Shown here one piece after another: positions 9,448 through 18,462 of a stretch of 49,433 nucleotides of DNA. The translations under genes and the position numbers were made by a program. The notes below the pieces were generated by a model. That model had not been told where the DNA came from. It searched no databases and was given only the letters and a program-made list of their open reading frames with translations. This DNA comes from an uncultured Burkholderiales bacterium (GTDB lineage Bacteria > Pseudomonadota > Gammaproteobacteria > Burkholderiales > Burkholderiaceae): contig CALBEV010000120.1 in NCBI GenBank assembly GCA_937891045.1, forward strand, positions 1-49,433. The letters are read 5' to 3'. How positions within the stretch are numbered: the stretch's first letter is position 1; each line of letters opens with the position of its first letter.

Positions 9448-10359
9448 ATGATTCATTCCCAAGCACTCCAAACCCATGCGGCCAGATTCGGTCTGGCTGC
9501 GCTGTTGCTACTTTTGGCTGCGTGTGCCACGCCACCCGCACCGGTCAAACCGCCCGAGCCTGTCACCCAAGCGCCAGTGCCGAAAAAAATTCCCAAAGTG
9601 GGCTTGGCATTGGGTGGCGGCGCAGCGCGTGGCTTTGCGCACATCGGTGTGTTGCAAGTGCTGGAAGAAGAGGGCATCAAACCGAGTTTGGTGGTGGGCA
9701 CGTCGGCGGGCAGCTTGGTGGCGGCCTTTTACGCCAGCGGCAAAACCGGTGCTCAACTGTCTTGGCTGGCCGATTCGATGGACGAATCACAACTCACCGA
9801 CTGGACGCTGCCTTTCACCAACCGGGGCGTGTTGCGCGGCGAAGCGCTTGGCAAGTATGTGAACAGCCAACTCAATGGTTTGAAGATTGAAGACATGAAA
9901 GTGCCGCTGGGCATTGTGGCCACCGATTTGCAAACCGGCGACGGTATTTTGTTCAGGCGCGGCGATGTGGCAACAGCCGTGCGGGCTTCGAGTGCCGTGC
10001 CCTCGGTGTTCGAACCGGTGCGCATTGGCGGCAAAGACTATGTGGACGGCGGGTTGGTGTCACCGGTGCCAGTGCGCTACGCCAAACAAATGGGCGCCGA
10101 GTTCATCATCGCGGTGGACATTTCCAGCCGCCCGGAAGACGCCAAAACCAGCGACATCTTCAAGGTGCTGATGCAAACCTTCAGCATCATGGGCAAAAGC
10201 ATCAGCCAGCTCGAGCTGACCCAGGCCGATGTGGTGGTGCGCCCGGTCCTGCCCAATGTCGGCAGCGCCGAGTTTTCGGCCCGCAAGAAAAGCATCGAGG
10301 CCGGACGCGCCGCCATGAAACTGGCCTTGCCGCAAGTGAAGGCGGCGTTGGCGCCCTGA
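9448..10359 (+). CDS. Patatin-like phospholipase, lipoprotein
   Basis: 303-residue predicted lipid acyl hydrolase of the RssA/patatin family. The N-terminus is a lipoprotein signal: hydrophobic LAALLLLLAAC with lipidation at Cys26, so the protein is probably membrane-anchored, facing the periplasm. The oxyanion loop is LALGGGAARGFAHIG (residues 53-67), the nucleophile is Ser86 in GTSAG, and the catalytic Asp is Asp200 in YVDGGLVSPVP. I chose ATG 9448 because it places the lipobox at the expected position. The frame is open further upstream but overlaps the divergent SDR gene. A terminator at 10442-10465 closes the transcript. Confidence 0.88.
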   Translation: MIHSQALQTHAARFGLAALLLLLAACATPPAPVKPPEPVTQAPVPKKIPKVGLALGGGAARGFAHIGVLQVLEEEGIKPSLVVGTSAGSLVAAFYASGKTGAQLSWLADSMDESQLTDWTLPFTNRGVLRGEALGKYVNSQLNGLKIEDMKVPLGIVATDLQTGDGILFRRGDVATAVRASSAVPSVFEPVRIGGKDYVDGGLVSPVPVRYAKQMGAEFIIAVDISSRPEDAKTSDIFKVLMQTFSIMGKSISQLELTQADVVVRPVLPNVGSAEFSARKKSIEAGRAAMKLALPQVKAALAP

Positions 10360-10441
10360 AACCCTGCAACAAGCCGCCTTGCTTTTCAGTGGCGCTCGAA
10401 CAGCCCATGTTGAGCCGCCTGGGCGTGTGAAGCGCCCATGA

Positions 10442-10465
10442 AAAAACCCGCCGAAGCGGGTTTTT
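10442..10465. terminator. Bidirectional intrinsic terminator
   Basis: Perfect 10-bp inverted repeat (AAAAACCCGC / GCGGGTTTTT) with a CGAA loop, giving a GC stem flanked by an A-run and a T-run. It lies between the convergent patatin-like gene and phasin gene and can serve both. Confidence 0.9.
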
Positions 10466-10489
10466 CTTTGTTCAGCCCAAGGGCTTGAA

Positions 10490-11035
10490 TCAACGCTTGC
10501 GAGCAGCAGGCTTGGTGGCCGTGGCGGTCACGTTGCTGGCCATGGCGTGCATGTTGGCTTCAGCAGCTTCAGTGGCTTGTTTCACAGCTTTTTGCACGCT
10601 CTCCATGGCCGTGTGGCTGGCGGCAACGGCGCTTTTGATCATGGCCACGGCGGTTTCGGAACCGGCGGGCGCATTCTTGGCGGCGGAGTCCACCATGCCA
10701 GCAACTGCTTTTTGAGCTTCCGCAGCTTTGGCTTCAACGGCTTTGCTGAATTCGCTGCCGGTGGAGGAAGCGATTTCATACACGTGGCGGTTGAAAGCGG
10801 CGGCTTTTTCTGCCATGGGTTGCAGGTAACCGGCTTGCAGAGCCATCAGCTCTTGCACGTCTTTGACGTTGAAGAAAGCTTGGGTTTGGTGCAGGTTGTC
10901 TTGCAGGGCGGCTTTGGCGGCAGCCATGTTCAGTTCAACCAACTTTTCCATGCCTGCAAAGGCTTTTTCGGTCATGCCGAACAGGCTCTCAACGTTGGCT
11001 TTTTGGGCGGCGATCATTTGTTCTGGAGTCATCAT
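10490..11035 (-). CDS. Phasin family protein (PHA granule-associated)
   Basis: Small amphipathic protein of 181 residues expected to coat polyhydroxyalkanoate granules. The N-terminal half ([40 protein letters not shown]) has the Phasin_2 pattern. The C-terminal half is Ala/Lys-rich and ends in a basic PAARKR tail, as in PhaP/PhaF-like proteins that touch DNA. A GGAA motif lies about nine bases before ATG 11035; the next codon is also ATG. No PHA synthase or depolymerase is present in the window. Transcription ends at the shared terminator. Confidence 0.85.
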   Translation of the reverse strand: MMTPEQMIAAQKANVESLFGMTEKAFAGMEKLVELNMAAAKAALQDNLHQTQAFFNVKDVQELMALQAGYLQPMAEKAAAFNRHVYEIASSTGSEFSKAVEAKAAEAQKAVAGMVDSAAKNAPAGSETAVAMIKSAVAASHTAMESVQKAVKQATEAAEANMHAMASNVTATATKPAARKR

Positions 11036-11182
11036 GGTCAGGGTTCCTATAGGTTTAAGTTTGTTTCACTCTGGAACTGCGCTGAAATCATGTTGCGGCG
11101 CAGCATGGGGTCAAGTATAGGGTTTATCCTAGGGGTGGCAAGCGTTTTTGTTGCGGTGCAGCATGTTTAGAGTCGGCTGCCT

Positions 11183-11270
11183 AATTTCCGGGAAATTGGA
11201 AATTGGGGTCAGATTCCAATTAATTCACGCCTGCTTGCCGACCATGAAAAATTGGAATCTGACCCCAATT
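11183..11270. repeat. REP/REPIN-like palindromic element
   Basis: Two perfect 21-base arms (11201-11221 and 11250-11270) are exact reverse complements around a 28-base spacer; their shared core is GGGGTCAGATTCC. Immediately upstream a second palindrome, AATTTCC-G-GGAAATT, covers 11183-11197. The GGGGTCAGA core resembles palindromes often found near REP-associated tyrosine transposases (RAYTs). That is from memory, and no transposase is present here, so this would be a solo, non-autonomous copy. It lies between the phasin promoter region and the deacetylase start. Confidence 0.65.
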
Positions 11271-11305
11271 AACGGAGCCACAAGGCCAAGCCCGACAATC
11301 CGGGG

Positions 11306-12235
11306 GTGCACATCTACTACGCCGCCACCCACATCCAGAAACTGCCGGACGGTCACCGCTTCCCTATGGGCAAGTACGAGCTGTTGCGCGAACGCTTGGC
11401 GAGTGAGTTGCCAAATCTGACGCTGAATTTGGCAGAACCCGCCACGGACGGCGAGCTGGCCCTGGCCCACAGCCCCGCTTATATAGACGCCGTCACTCAG
11501 GGCAGGCTCAGCCCGGCGCAGCAGCGCGAAATCGGCTTCCCCTGGTCCGAGGGCATGGTCGAGCGGGCGCGGCGCTCCGTGGGCGCGACCATCAGCGCAG
11601 CCCGCAGGGCGCTGGCGCAAGGCGTGGCGGCGAATTTGGCGGGCGGCACACACCACGCCTACGCCGACAAGGGCGGCGGTTTTTGCGTTTTCAACGATGT
11701 GGCGGTGGCAGCGCGGCTCATGCAAGCAGAGTGGGCCCGACAACATCCGCGCCCGCTTCAAGTGGCGGTGATTGATCTGGATGTGCACCAAGGCAACGGC
11801 ACGGCCGACATCTTCGCCAAAGACGACAGCGTTTTCACTTTCTCGATGCACGGCGAAAAAAATTTCCCCTTTCGCAAAGCCGCCAGCGACCTGGACGTGG
11901 AACTGCCCGACGGTTGCACCGATGCGCCGTATTTGGACGCCTTGCACCAAGCTTTGCAAACACTGGAGAGCCGGTTCGCCCCCGATCTGGTGTTCTACCT
12001 CGCAGGTGCCGACCCGCACGAGAACGACCGCTTGGGCCGCTTGAAGCTGAGCTTTGCTGGTTTGCAAGCGCGGGATCAAACCGTGTTGCGCTGGGCGCGT
12101 GACAAACGCTTGCCACTGGCGATGGCAATGGCCGGTGGTTATGGCCGCGACCTGGCCGACACGGTGCAGGTGCAAATCACCTCCTTCGCGCTGGCGCAAG
12201 CGTCTTGGCAAGACTGGCAAAATGACCCGCCATGA
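11306..12235 (+). CDS. Histone deacetylase-like family protein (class II type)
   Basis: 309-residue zinc amidohydrolase of the HDAC/acetoin-utilisation/acetylpolyamine amidohydrolase superfamily. All key residues are present: the His116-His117 pair (GGTHHAYADKGGGFCVFND), zinc ligands Asp159 and His161 (DLDVHQGNGT) and Asp236 (YLAGADPHENDRLG), and Tyr279 (MAGGYGRD). The natural substrate in bacteria is usually unknown. The only reasonable start is GTG 11306, with no Shine-Dalgarno. The frame stays open back to a TAA inside the palindromic element, 35 bases upstream, so the original 5' end may have been altered by it. First gene of a seven-gene operon; its stop overlaps the next ATG. Confidence 0.85.
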   Translation: MHIYYAATHIQKLPDGHRFPMGKYELLRERLASELPNLTLNLAEPATDGELALAHSPAYIDAVTQGRLSPAQQREIGFPWSEGMVERARRSVGATISAARRALAQGVAANLAGGTHHAYADKGGGFCVFNDVAVAARLMQAEWARQHPRPLQVAVIDLDVHQGNGTADIFAKDDSVFTFSMHGEKNFPFRKAASDLDVELPDGCTDAPYLDALHQALQTLESRFAPDLVFYLAGADPHENDRLGRLKLSFAGLQARDQTVLRWARDKRLPLAMAMAGGYGRDLADTVQVQITSFALAQASWQDWQNDPP

Positions 12236-12678
12236 CTTCCGCTTCCCCCCGCGCCCAAGCGCTGCCGCGTTCCCACTTCCGCGTCTTTCGCCCGATCACC
12301 ACCCGCTGGGCGGACAACGACGCCTATGGCCATGTGAACAATGTCGTTTACTACCAGTGGTTTGACACCGCGGTGAACGCACATCTGATTGAGCACGGCG
12401 TGTTGGACATCCACCAAGGCGAGACGATTGGCTTGGTGGTGGAAACCCGCTGCCACTATTTCTCATCGCTGGCGTTTCCGCAAAACGTGGACGCTGGTCT
12501 GCGCGTGGCGCACATGGGCAACAGCAGCGTGCGCTACGAAGTGGGTTTGTTTGCGCAAGGCGCGGACCTGAGCGCCGCGCACGGCCACTTTGTGCATGTG
12601 TACGTGAACCGCGACAGCCGCCGCCCAGTCAATGCCTTACCCAACCCTTTGAAAATAGTTTTAGAAAGTTTGACATGA
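12232..12678 (+). CDS. Hotdog-fold acyl-CoA thioesterase (4HBT/YbgC-like)
   Basis: 148-residue thioesterase predicted to hydrolyse acyl-CoA. The family motif RWADNDAYGHVNNVVYYQWF (about residues 25-44) includes the catalytic Asp and the HVNN turn. The first 18 residues are a non-conserved extension. It overlaps the deacetylase stop and the nitroreductase start by ATGA at both ends, so translation is coupled across the three genes. Substrate cannot be read from the sequence. Confidence 0.85.
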   Translation: MTSASPRAQALPRSHFRVFRPITTRWADNDAYGHVNNVVYYQWFDTAVNAHLIEHGVLDIHQGETIGLVVETRCHYFSSLAFPQNVDAGLRVAHMGNSSVRYEVGLFAQGADLSAAHGHFVHVYVNRDSRRPVNALPNPLKIVLESLT

Positions 12679-13373
12679 GCACCTCGGTGACGATTCAACA
12701 AGCCATGGACAGCCGCATGTCGGCGCGAGCCTTCACGCAGCAGGCCGTGACCCAAGAGGTGATCACCGACATCTTGCACATGGCGTCACGTGCACCATCG
12801 GGCACCAACACGCAACCGTGGAAGGTGTATGTGTTGCAAGGCGAGAGCCGCAACAGCTTGGTGACCAAAGTGTGTGCCGCGCACGATGAGATTCGCGCTC
12901 ACCCTGAAAAAGCCGCCGACTACCGCGAGGCCTACGACTACTACCCGGAAAAATGGGTCAGCCCCTACATCGACCGCCGCCGTGAAAACGGTTGGAGCTT
13001 GTATGGTTTGCTGGGCATTGGCAAGGCCGACAAAGACAAGATGCATTTGCAACACCAACGCAATTACAAATTCTTCGATGCGCCCGTGGGCCTGATGTTC
13101 ACCCTGGACAAAGTGATGGGCCGTGGCTCCTTGGTGGACTACGGCATGTTTTTGCAAAGCGTCATGTTGGCCGCACGTGCCCATAGTTTGCACACCTGTC
13201 CGCAAGCAGCGTGGAATGGCTTTGCCACCATCATCCTGCCGCACATCGGTGCGGGCCCAGATGAAATGTTGGTGTGCGGCATGGCGCTGGGCTACGCGGA
13301 TGACAAAGACATCGTCAACACCTTTCGCACACCGCGCGAAACTGTGGCGTCCTTCACCCACTGGCTGGGCTGA
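12675..13373 (+). CDS. Nitroreductase family oxidoreductase
   Basis: 232-residue FMN-dependent nitroreductase-fold protein. The N-terminal [20 protein letters not shown] is the FMN-phosphate-binding Arg motif, followed by [20 protein letters not shown], which is typical of the family. The C-terminal [14 protein letters not shown] is the second FMN-contacting segment. The central part ([19 protein letters not shown]) matches the subgroup with an inserted helix. Likely an NAD(P)H-dependent reductase of quinones or nitroaromatics; the physiological substrate is unknown. It is coupled to the thioesterase and separated from pncB by two bases. Confidence 0.88.
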   Translation: MSTSVTIQQAMDSRMSARAFTQQAVTQEVITDILHMASRAPSGTNTQPWKVYVLQGESRNSLVTKVCAAHDEIRAHPEKAADYREAYDYYPEKWVSPYIDRRRENGWSLYGLLGIGKADKDKMHLQHQRNYKFFDAPVGLMFTLDKVMGRGSLVDYGMFLQSVMLAARAHSLHTCPQAAWNGFATIILPHIGAGPDEMLVCGMALGYADDKDIVNTFRTPRETVASFTHWLG

Positions 13374-13375
13374 AC

Positions 13376-14557
13376 ATGATCATCACCAGCTTGCTCGACA
13401 CCGACCTGTACAAATTCACCATGATGCAGGCGGTGTTGCACCAGTTTCCGGGTGCGCAAGTGGCCTACAAGTTCAAGTGCCGAAACCCGGGTGTGCAGCT
13501 CGCACCCTATGTGGATGAAATCAGGGCGGAAATCAAAGCGTTGTGCCAACTGCAATTCAGCGAAGAAGAGTTGGCCTACATGCGAGGCATGCGCTTCATC
13601 AAAAGTGACTTCGTCGACTTTTTAGGCCTGTTCAAGCTGAATGAAAAATACATCACCATCAAGCCTTTGCCCAGTGGTGAGATTGACATTCACATCAAGG
13701 GGCCGTGGCTGCACACCATCCTGTTTGAAATTCCGGTGCTGGCTATCGTCAACGAGGTTTTCTTTCGCAACACCCAGCCCGCACCCGATTTCAAAGAAGG
13801 GCGGCGTCGCTTGGCTACCAAAATCGTGCAGCTCAATGACGCCGGTTTGAAAGATTTGAAGATTGCCGACTACGGCACCCGCCGTCGTTTTTCCAAAGCC
13901 TGGCACCACGAGGTGTTGACCACCTTGCTGCAGGGCTTGGGCACCCTGCCGCAAGGGCGTTTCACCGGCACCAGCAACGTGTTGTTTGCCAGCAGTTTGG
14001 GTGTCACGCCCTTGGGCACCATGGCGCACGAGTACTTGCAAGCCTGCCAAGCCCTGGGGCCGCGTTTGCGCGACAGCCAGGTGTATGGCTTTGAAACCTG
14101 GGCGCGTGAATACCGTGGCGACTTGGGTATCGCTTTGAGTGATGTGTATGGCATCGAGCCGTTTTTGCGCGACTTCGACATGTATTTTTGCAAGCTGTTT
14201 GATGGCGCCCGACACGACAGCGGCGACCCGTTCACGTGGGGCGAGCGCATGATTGAGCATTACAAAAACAACCGCGTGGACCCGCTCACCAAAACCCTGA
14301 TTTTCAGCGACGGCCTGACCGTACCCAGCACCATCGAGCTTTACCAACGCTTTACCGGGCGCTGCCAACTCGCGTTTGGCATTGGCACCAACCTGACCAA
14401 CGACCTGGGTTACGAGCCGCTGCAAATCGTCATCAAGATGGTTGAATGCAATGGTCAACCGGTGGCCAAACTCTCGGACACGCCCTCGAAAAACATGTGT
14501 GAAGACATCAATTACCTTGCTTACCTCAGGCAAGTGTTTGAAATTGCCCAACCCTGA
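13376..14557 (+). CDS. pncB: Nicotinate phosphoribosyltransferase
   Basis: NAD salvage enzyme joining nicotinate and PRPP to nicotinate mononucleotide. The 393 residues match the PncB family. Characteristic stretches are the N-terminal [15 protein letters not shown], the catalytic-loop [36 protein letters not shown], the phosphate-binding [14 protein letters not shown] and the C-terminal [11 protein letters not shown]. Start ATG 13376 lies two bases after the nitroreductase stop, so the gene is internal to the operon. NAD salvage fits a neighbourhood with NAD(P)H-dependent enzymes, though that link is only contextual. Confidence 0.95.
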   Translation: MIITSLLDTDLYKFTMMQAVLHQFPGAQVAYKFKCRNPGVQLAPYVDEIRAEIKALCQLQFSEEELAYMRGMRFIKSDFVDFLGLFKLNEKYITIKPLPSGEIDIHIKGPWLHTILFEIPVLAIVNEVFFRNTQPAPDFKEGRRRLATKIVQLNDAGLKDLKIADYGTRRRFSKAWHHEVLTTLLQGLGTLPQGRFTGTSNVLFASSLGVTPLGTMAHEYLQACQALGPRLRDSQVYGFETWAREYRGDLGIALSDVYGIEPFLRDFDMYFCKLFDGARHDSGDPFTWGERMIEHYKNNRVDPLTKTLIFSDGLTVPSTIELYQRFTGRCQLAFGIGTNLTNDLGYEPLQIVIKMVECNGQPVAKLSDTPSKNMCEDINYLAYLRQVFEIAQP

Positions 14558-14567
14558 AGGAATTGAA

Positions 14568-15845
14568 ATGGAAATGGTGTATGTGCTGGTTTTTGTCATG
14601 GCCTATATGGCCATTTCCCTCGAACATCAGTTGAATATCAACAAATCTGCGCCAGCCTTGTTGGGCGCCGGTGTGCTGTGGACGCTTTATGCATTTCAAC
14701 TGGGTGACAGTCGGTTGCTGGTTGAACACCTGAATGAATCGCTCATCACCACGGCACAAATTGTGTTTTTCTTGATGGGGGCCATGACGATTGTGGAAGT
14801 GGTCGACGCCCACCATGGGTTTGACGTCATCACCCGTCGCATTCGCACACAAAAACTGTCAACGCTGATGTGGTTGGTGGGCGTTGTGACTTTTTTCTTG
14901 AGTGCGATTTTGGACAATCTGACCACCGCCATCGTGATGGTCTCACTGATGAAAAAGCTTTTGCGCGATCGTGAAGACCGCTTGTTTTTTGCCGGCATGA
15001 TCGTCATTGCGGCCAATGCGGGCGGCGCGTGGTCACCGCTGGGAGACGTCACCACCACCATGCTTTGGATTGGCGGTCAAATCACGGCTCTTGAGATCAT
15101 GAAAACCCTGATCATCCCGTCGCTGTTGGCAGCGCTGATTCCATTGGCGATCACCGCATGGATGTTGCGTGGACGCGCTGTTCAAGCCCCAGACGCCGAA
15201 TCCAATGACACCCTTGAAAACTCAAGCGATGGTTCATTCATGTTTTGGTTGGGCTTGGGTATTTTGATTGCCGTGCCCGTGTTCAAAACCCTCACTGGCT
15301 TGCCCCCGTTCATGGGCATGCTGTTGGGCTTGGGATTGTTGTGGTTGATCAGCGATGTGATGCATCACAGCAAAGCCGATGAAGACCAGGCACATTTGAC
15401 CTTGGTGAACTCTTTATCGCGAATTGAAATGGGCTCTCTCACGTTTTTCATGGGTATTTTGTTGGCCGTGGCAGTACTTGAGCATGCACATTTGTTGGGT
15501 AATTTGGCGCATTGGTTGAACGACACGGTTGGTCGCATGGACGTCATTGTGTTGATGATTGGTTTGGCCAGTGCGGTGGTGGACAACGTGCCCTTGGTCG
15601 CTGCCAGCATGGCCATGTACAACCTGACTGATCATCCACCTGACAGTTTCTTGTGGGAGTTCATTGCCTTTTGCGCTGGCACAGGTGGCTCGGTACTGAT
15701 CATTGGCTCGGCAGCGGGCGTGGCTGCCATGGGCTTGAAAAAAATCAATTTCTTTTGGTATGTGAAGCGCATCAGCGGACTGGCCTTGGCGGGGTATTTT
15801 GCTGGCGCCTTGGCTTTCATCATCCAATTTAATTTGACACATTGA
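14568..15845 (+). CDS. nhaD: Na+/H+ antiporter, NhaD family
   Basis: 425-residue inner-membrane ion transporter (IT superfamily) with about 11-12 hydrophobic segments. NhaD signatures include SAILDNLTTAIVMVSLMKKL, NAGGAWSPLGDVTTTMLWIG and SAVVDNVPLVAASMAMY, where the Asp/Thr/Ser residues would handle Na+ and H+. ATG 14568 is preceded by GAAGGA at a good distance. The frame is open further upstream but only within pncB. The gene starts ten bases after pncB, and its stop lies five bases before the next ATG. Confidence 0.9.
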   Translation: MEMVYVLVFVMAYMAISLEHQLNINKSAPALLGAGVLWTLYAFQLGDSRLLVEHLNESLITTAQIVFFLMGAMTIVEVVDAHHGFDVITRRIRTQKLSTLMWLVGVVTFFLSAILDNLTTAIVMVSLMKKLLRDREDRLFFAGMIVIAANAGGAWSPLGDVTTTMLWIGGQITALEIMKTLIIPSLLAALIPLAITAWMLRGRAVQAPDAESNDTLENSSDGSFMFWLGLGILIAVPVFKTLTGLPPFMGMLLGLGLLWLISDVMHHSKADEDQAHLTLVNSLSRIEMGSLTFFMGILLAVAVLEHAHLLGNLAHWLNDTVGRMDVIVLMIGLASAVVDNVPLVAASMAMYNLTDHPPDSFLWEFIAFCAGTGGSVLIIGSAAGVAAMGLKKINFFWYVKRISGLALAGYFAGALAFIIQFNLTH

Positions 15846-15850
15846 TCAGC

Positions 15851-16831
15851 ATGTCCAAACCCCGCATCATCGTCACCCGCCATATCTACCCCGAAGCACT
15901 GGACCACTTGGTCCCGCACTTCAACATCACCCACAACAAAGAAGACAAGCATTACGCCTTGGACGAGTGGATCGCGCTGCTGAGCCAACAAGACGGTGCG
16001 CTCACCATGGGGATCGAGCCTGTGAACGAGCAGGTGCTGAGTGCCTGCCCCAAACTGCGTATTTGCGCCAACCTGAGCGTGGGCTACAACAACTTTGATG
16101 TACCTGCCATGACGCGTTACAAAGTGGTGGCCACCAATACGCCCGATGTATTGACTGAAACCACAGCCGACTTTGGTTTTGCGCTGATGATGGCCACCGC
16201 GCGGCGCATCACCGAAGGCGAAAACTACATTCGCCGAGGCGATTGGCACAACTGGAAACTCGACTTTTTTTGCGGCGCTGAAGTGCACGGCAGCACGCTG
16301 GGCATCATCGGCATGGGGCGCATTGGCCAAGCCATTGCACGCCGCGCAGCGCATGGCTTTGGCATGAAAGTGATCTATCACAACCGCAGTCGTTTGGCAC
16401 CTGAAAAAGAAGCAGGCTGCAAAGCGCAGTACGTCAGCAAAGCAGAACTGTTGCAAACCGCCGACCATGTGGTGTTGGTGGTGCCGTATTCCAAAGAAGC
16501 GCACCACACCATCGGTGCCGCTGAATTGGCTTTGATGAAACCCACCGCCACCTTGGTGAACATCGCGCGGGGCGGCATCGTCGATGATGCGGCTTTGGCG
16601 CAGGCTTTGCAGTCTGGCCAAATTGCCGCAGCCGGTTTGGATGTGTTTGAAGGCGAGCCCAAAGTGCACCCCGAATTGCTGACATGCCACAACCTGGTGT
16701 TGACACCGCACATCGCCAGTTCCACCAAGAGCACGCGTTTGGGCATGGCCATGTTGGCGGCCAACAATCTCATCACCTTCTTCAATGAAGGCAAAGCACT
16801 CACCCCCTTGAATCCAGAGGTGTTGTCATGA
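15851..16831 (+). CDS. D-2-hydroxyacid dehydrogenase (glyoxylate/hydroxypyruvate reductase type)
   Basis: 326-residue NAD(P)-dependent reductase of the GhrB/2-ketogluconate reductase group. Substrate domain: ICANLSVGYNNFDVPAM and NTPDVLTETTADFGFALM. Nucleotide fold: GIIGMGRIGQAIARR. The catalytic triad appears as Arg in NIARGGIVDD, Glu in DVFEGEP and His in LTPHIASST. The HNRSR after the second strand suggests NADPH preference. I chose ATG 15851; a TTG at 15842 would overlap the antiporter stop but adds only three residues. The stop overlaps the rmuC start by ATGA. Confidence 0.9.
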   Translation: MSKPRIIVTRHIYPEALDHLVPHFNITHNKEDKHYALDEWIALLSQQDGALTMGIEPVNEQVLSACPKLRICANLSVGYNNFDVPAMTRYKVVATNTPDVLTETTADFGFALMMATARRITEGENYIRRGDWHNWKLDFFCGAEVHGSTLGIIGMGRIGQAIARRAAHGFGMKVIYHNRSRLAPEKEAGCKAQYVSKAELLQTADHVVLVVPYSKEAHHTIGAAELALMKPTATLVNIARGGIVDDAALAQALQSGQIAAAGLDVFEGEPKVHPELLTCHNLVLTPHIASSTKSTRLGMAMLAANNLITFFNEGKALTPLNPEVLS

Positions 16832-18126
16832 GCATGGACAGCAACTGGCTTGTGGTTCTCAGCATGGCCGTGCTGTTTGCTGTGGCCATGTTCCTGATGC
16901 GCCGCATGTCGACCAAGCCTCAAGTGCCAAATGAGTTTGTCCTGTTGGAAGAAAAAATGGACCGCCTGGGCAAAGAGCTGCGCTACGACATCATGGAAGC
17001 CTCGCGCAATGACCGTCAAGAGTTGTCCCAAAGCTTGGCGCAGTTTCAACAAACCCTCACAGAACAACTGGCCTTGATGCAAGCCAACATGAACAGCCAG
17101 TTGTTGGCGCTGGGCGAGGGCAACACGCGCCGCATGGCCGAGGTGCGCGAAACCTTGGACCAGCAGCTGCAACACATGCAACAAACGAACGTGGCCAAGC
17201 TCGATGAGATGCGCCAAACCGTGGATGAAAAACTGCAATCCACCTTGGAAGCACGCTTGAGCGAGAGCTTCAAACAAGTGGCTGAACGCCTCGAGCAAGT
17301 GCACAACGGTTTGGGTGAAATGAAAAACCTCGCGCAAGGCGTGGGCGATTTGCAGCGGGTCTTGAACAACGTCAAAACCCGTGGCATTTTTGGCGAGGTG
17401 CAACTCGAAGCCTTGCTGGAACAGGTGCTCACCATCGAGCAGTACAGCAAGCAAGTGGAAACCAAACCACGCAGCAACCAGCGCGTGGACTTCGCCATCA
17501 AGTTGCCCGGTCGCAGTGACGACGGCGTGAGTGTGTGGTTGCCTATTGACGCGAAGTTTCCGCGTGAAGACTACGAGCGTTTGTTGGATGCGCAAGACCG
17601 CGCCGATGTGGCCGGTGCCGAGGCCGCCGCCAAAGCCATGGAAGTGCGGATTCGCCAAGAGGCCAAGAGCATTGCCGAGAGTTATTTGGCGCCACCCCAC
17701 ACCACCGACTTTGCCATTCTGTTTTTGCCGGTGGAAGGTTTGTATGCCGAGGTGCTGCGCCGTCCCGGTCTCATGGACTTGCTGCAACGCGACTACCGCG
17801 TGACCTTGGCCGGGCCCACCACCTTGCTGGCCATTTTGAACAGCTTGCACATGGGCTTTCGCACCCTGGCCTTGGAGAAACAAGCCTCGGAAGTGTGGAA
17901 GGTGTTGGGCGCGGTGAAAACCGAGTTTGACCGCTACGGCGAATGGGTGGCCAAGGTGCGCGAGCAAGTGCAAAAAGCCGCCGACACCCTGGACCGCGCC
18001 GACACCCGCAGCAAGCAAATGCGCCGTGTGTTGAAAGGCGTGGAGGCCTTGCCCGAGGCCGAGGCTTTGGCCAGGTTGCCGCTAGAGGCGCTGGACCAGC
18101 CCGATGCTGGGGACGCAGAGTCTTGA
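16828..18126 (+). CDS. rmuC: DNA recombination protein RmuC
   Basis: 432-residue membrane-anchored protein that limits DNA inversions at repeats; its nuclease-like role is proposed, not proven. One N-terminal transmembrane helix (residues about 5-24, WLVVLSMAVLFAVAMFLM) is followed by a long Gln/Glu-rich coiled coil (about 35-170) and the RmuC domain (RGIFGEVQLEALLEQVL, VDFAIKLPGR, PIDAKFPREDYERL, TDFAILFLPVEGLYAEVLRR, LAGPTTLLAILNSLHMGFR). It ends the seven-gene operon that starts at 11306. No terminator is visible downstream. Confidence 0.93.
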   Translation: MSMDSNWLVVLSMAVLFAVAMFLMRRMSTKPQVPNEFVLLEEKMDRLGKELRYDIMEASRNDRQELSQSLAQFQQTLTEQLALMQANMNSQLLALGEGNTRRMAEVRETLDQQLQHMQQTNVAKLDEMRQTVDEKLQSTLEARLSESFKQVAERLEQVHNGLGEMKNLAQGVGDLQRVLNNVKTRGIFGEVQLEALLEQVLTIEQYSKQVETKPRSNQRVDFAIKLPGRSDDGVSVWLPIDAKFPREDYERLLDAQDRADVAGAEAAAKAMEVRIRQEAKSIAESYLAPPHTTDFAILFLPVEGLYAEVLRRPGLMDLLQRDYRVTLAGPTTLLAILNSLHMGFRTLALEKQASEVWKVLGAVKTEFDRYGEWVAKVREQVQKAADTLDRADTRSKQMRRVLKGVEALPEAEALARLPLEALDQPDAGDAES

Positions 18127-18137
18127 TCAGCCTTTAG

Positions 18138-18305
18138 AAGTACGCGCCAGGCGGCTGGCCGTTATGCATGGCGGTGTTGCAGCGCATCTTGGCGCAGCGT
18201 GAGGCCTTGCAAGACCAAGGCCGCTTGGCGCATTTGATGCACGGCCGAGCGCGGCGGCTGTGGCGCAAGCTGGGTTATCTATGGCAAGGGTTTTGGCGCA
18301 GTTAG
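18138..18305 (+). pseudogene. Fragment resembling the C-terminal tail of a capsule-export KpsC-type protein
   Basis: An open stretch of 55 codons bounded by TAG on both sides, beginning YAPGGWPLCMAVLQRIL and ending RRLWRKLGYLWQGFWRS. The basic, Trp-rich ending is like the tails of KpsC/KpsS-type polysaccharide export proteins; this comparison is from memory. An ATG at 18168 could start a 45-residue peptide, but no Shine-Dalgarno is seen. In an intact KpsC this tail would follow the domain encoded at 18463-19209, yet here it precedes it on the same strand. I read it as a leftover of a second copy or of a rearrangement. Confidence 0.45.
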
Positions 18306-18462
18306 TGCTCAATCCTGAGAATTTCCAATGAAATCAAGCACTTGCTAATGAAATGGGAATTTTTTGCCTCTATTTAATATGATTTTGTGTCTTTAATGCA
18401 TTAAAAATAACTCATAAGTTTGTTATTGTGTAGTCCTAAAAGCTTACATTGAGGCTGCTGCC
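18306..18462 (+). promoter_or_regulatory. AT-rich upstream region of the KpsC-like gene
   Basis: About 150 bases that are much more AT-rich than the rest of the window, including TATTTAATATGATTTTG and TTAAAAATAAC. Several -10-like hexamers occur but I cannot single out a promoter. A GAGG motif eight bases before ATG 18463 is a good ribosome-binding site, so the downstream fragment may still be expressed. Confidence 0.45.

Noticed and set aside
16378..18018. 546-codon minus-strand open frame opposite the hydroxyacid dehydrogenase and rmuC
   Set aside because: Leu/His/Gln-rich antisense translation with no motif and no ribosome-binding site.
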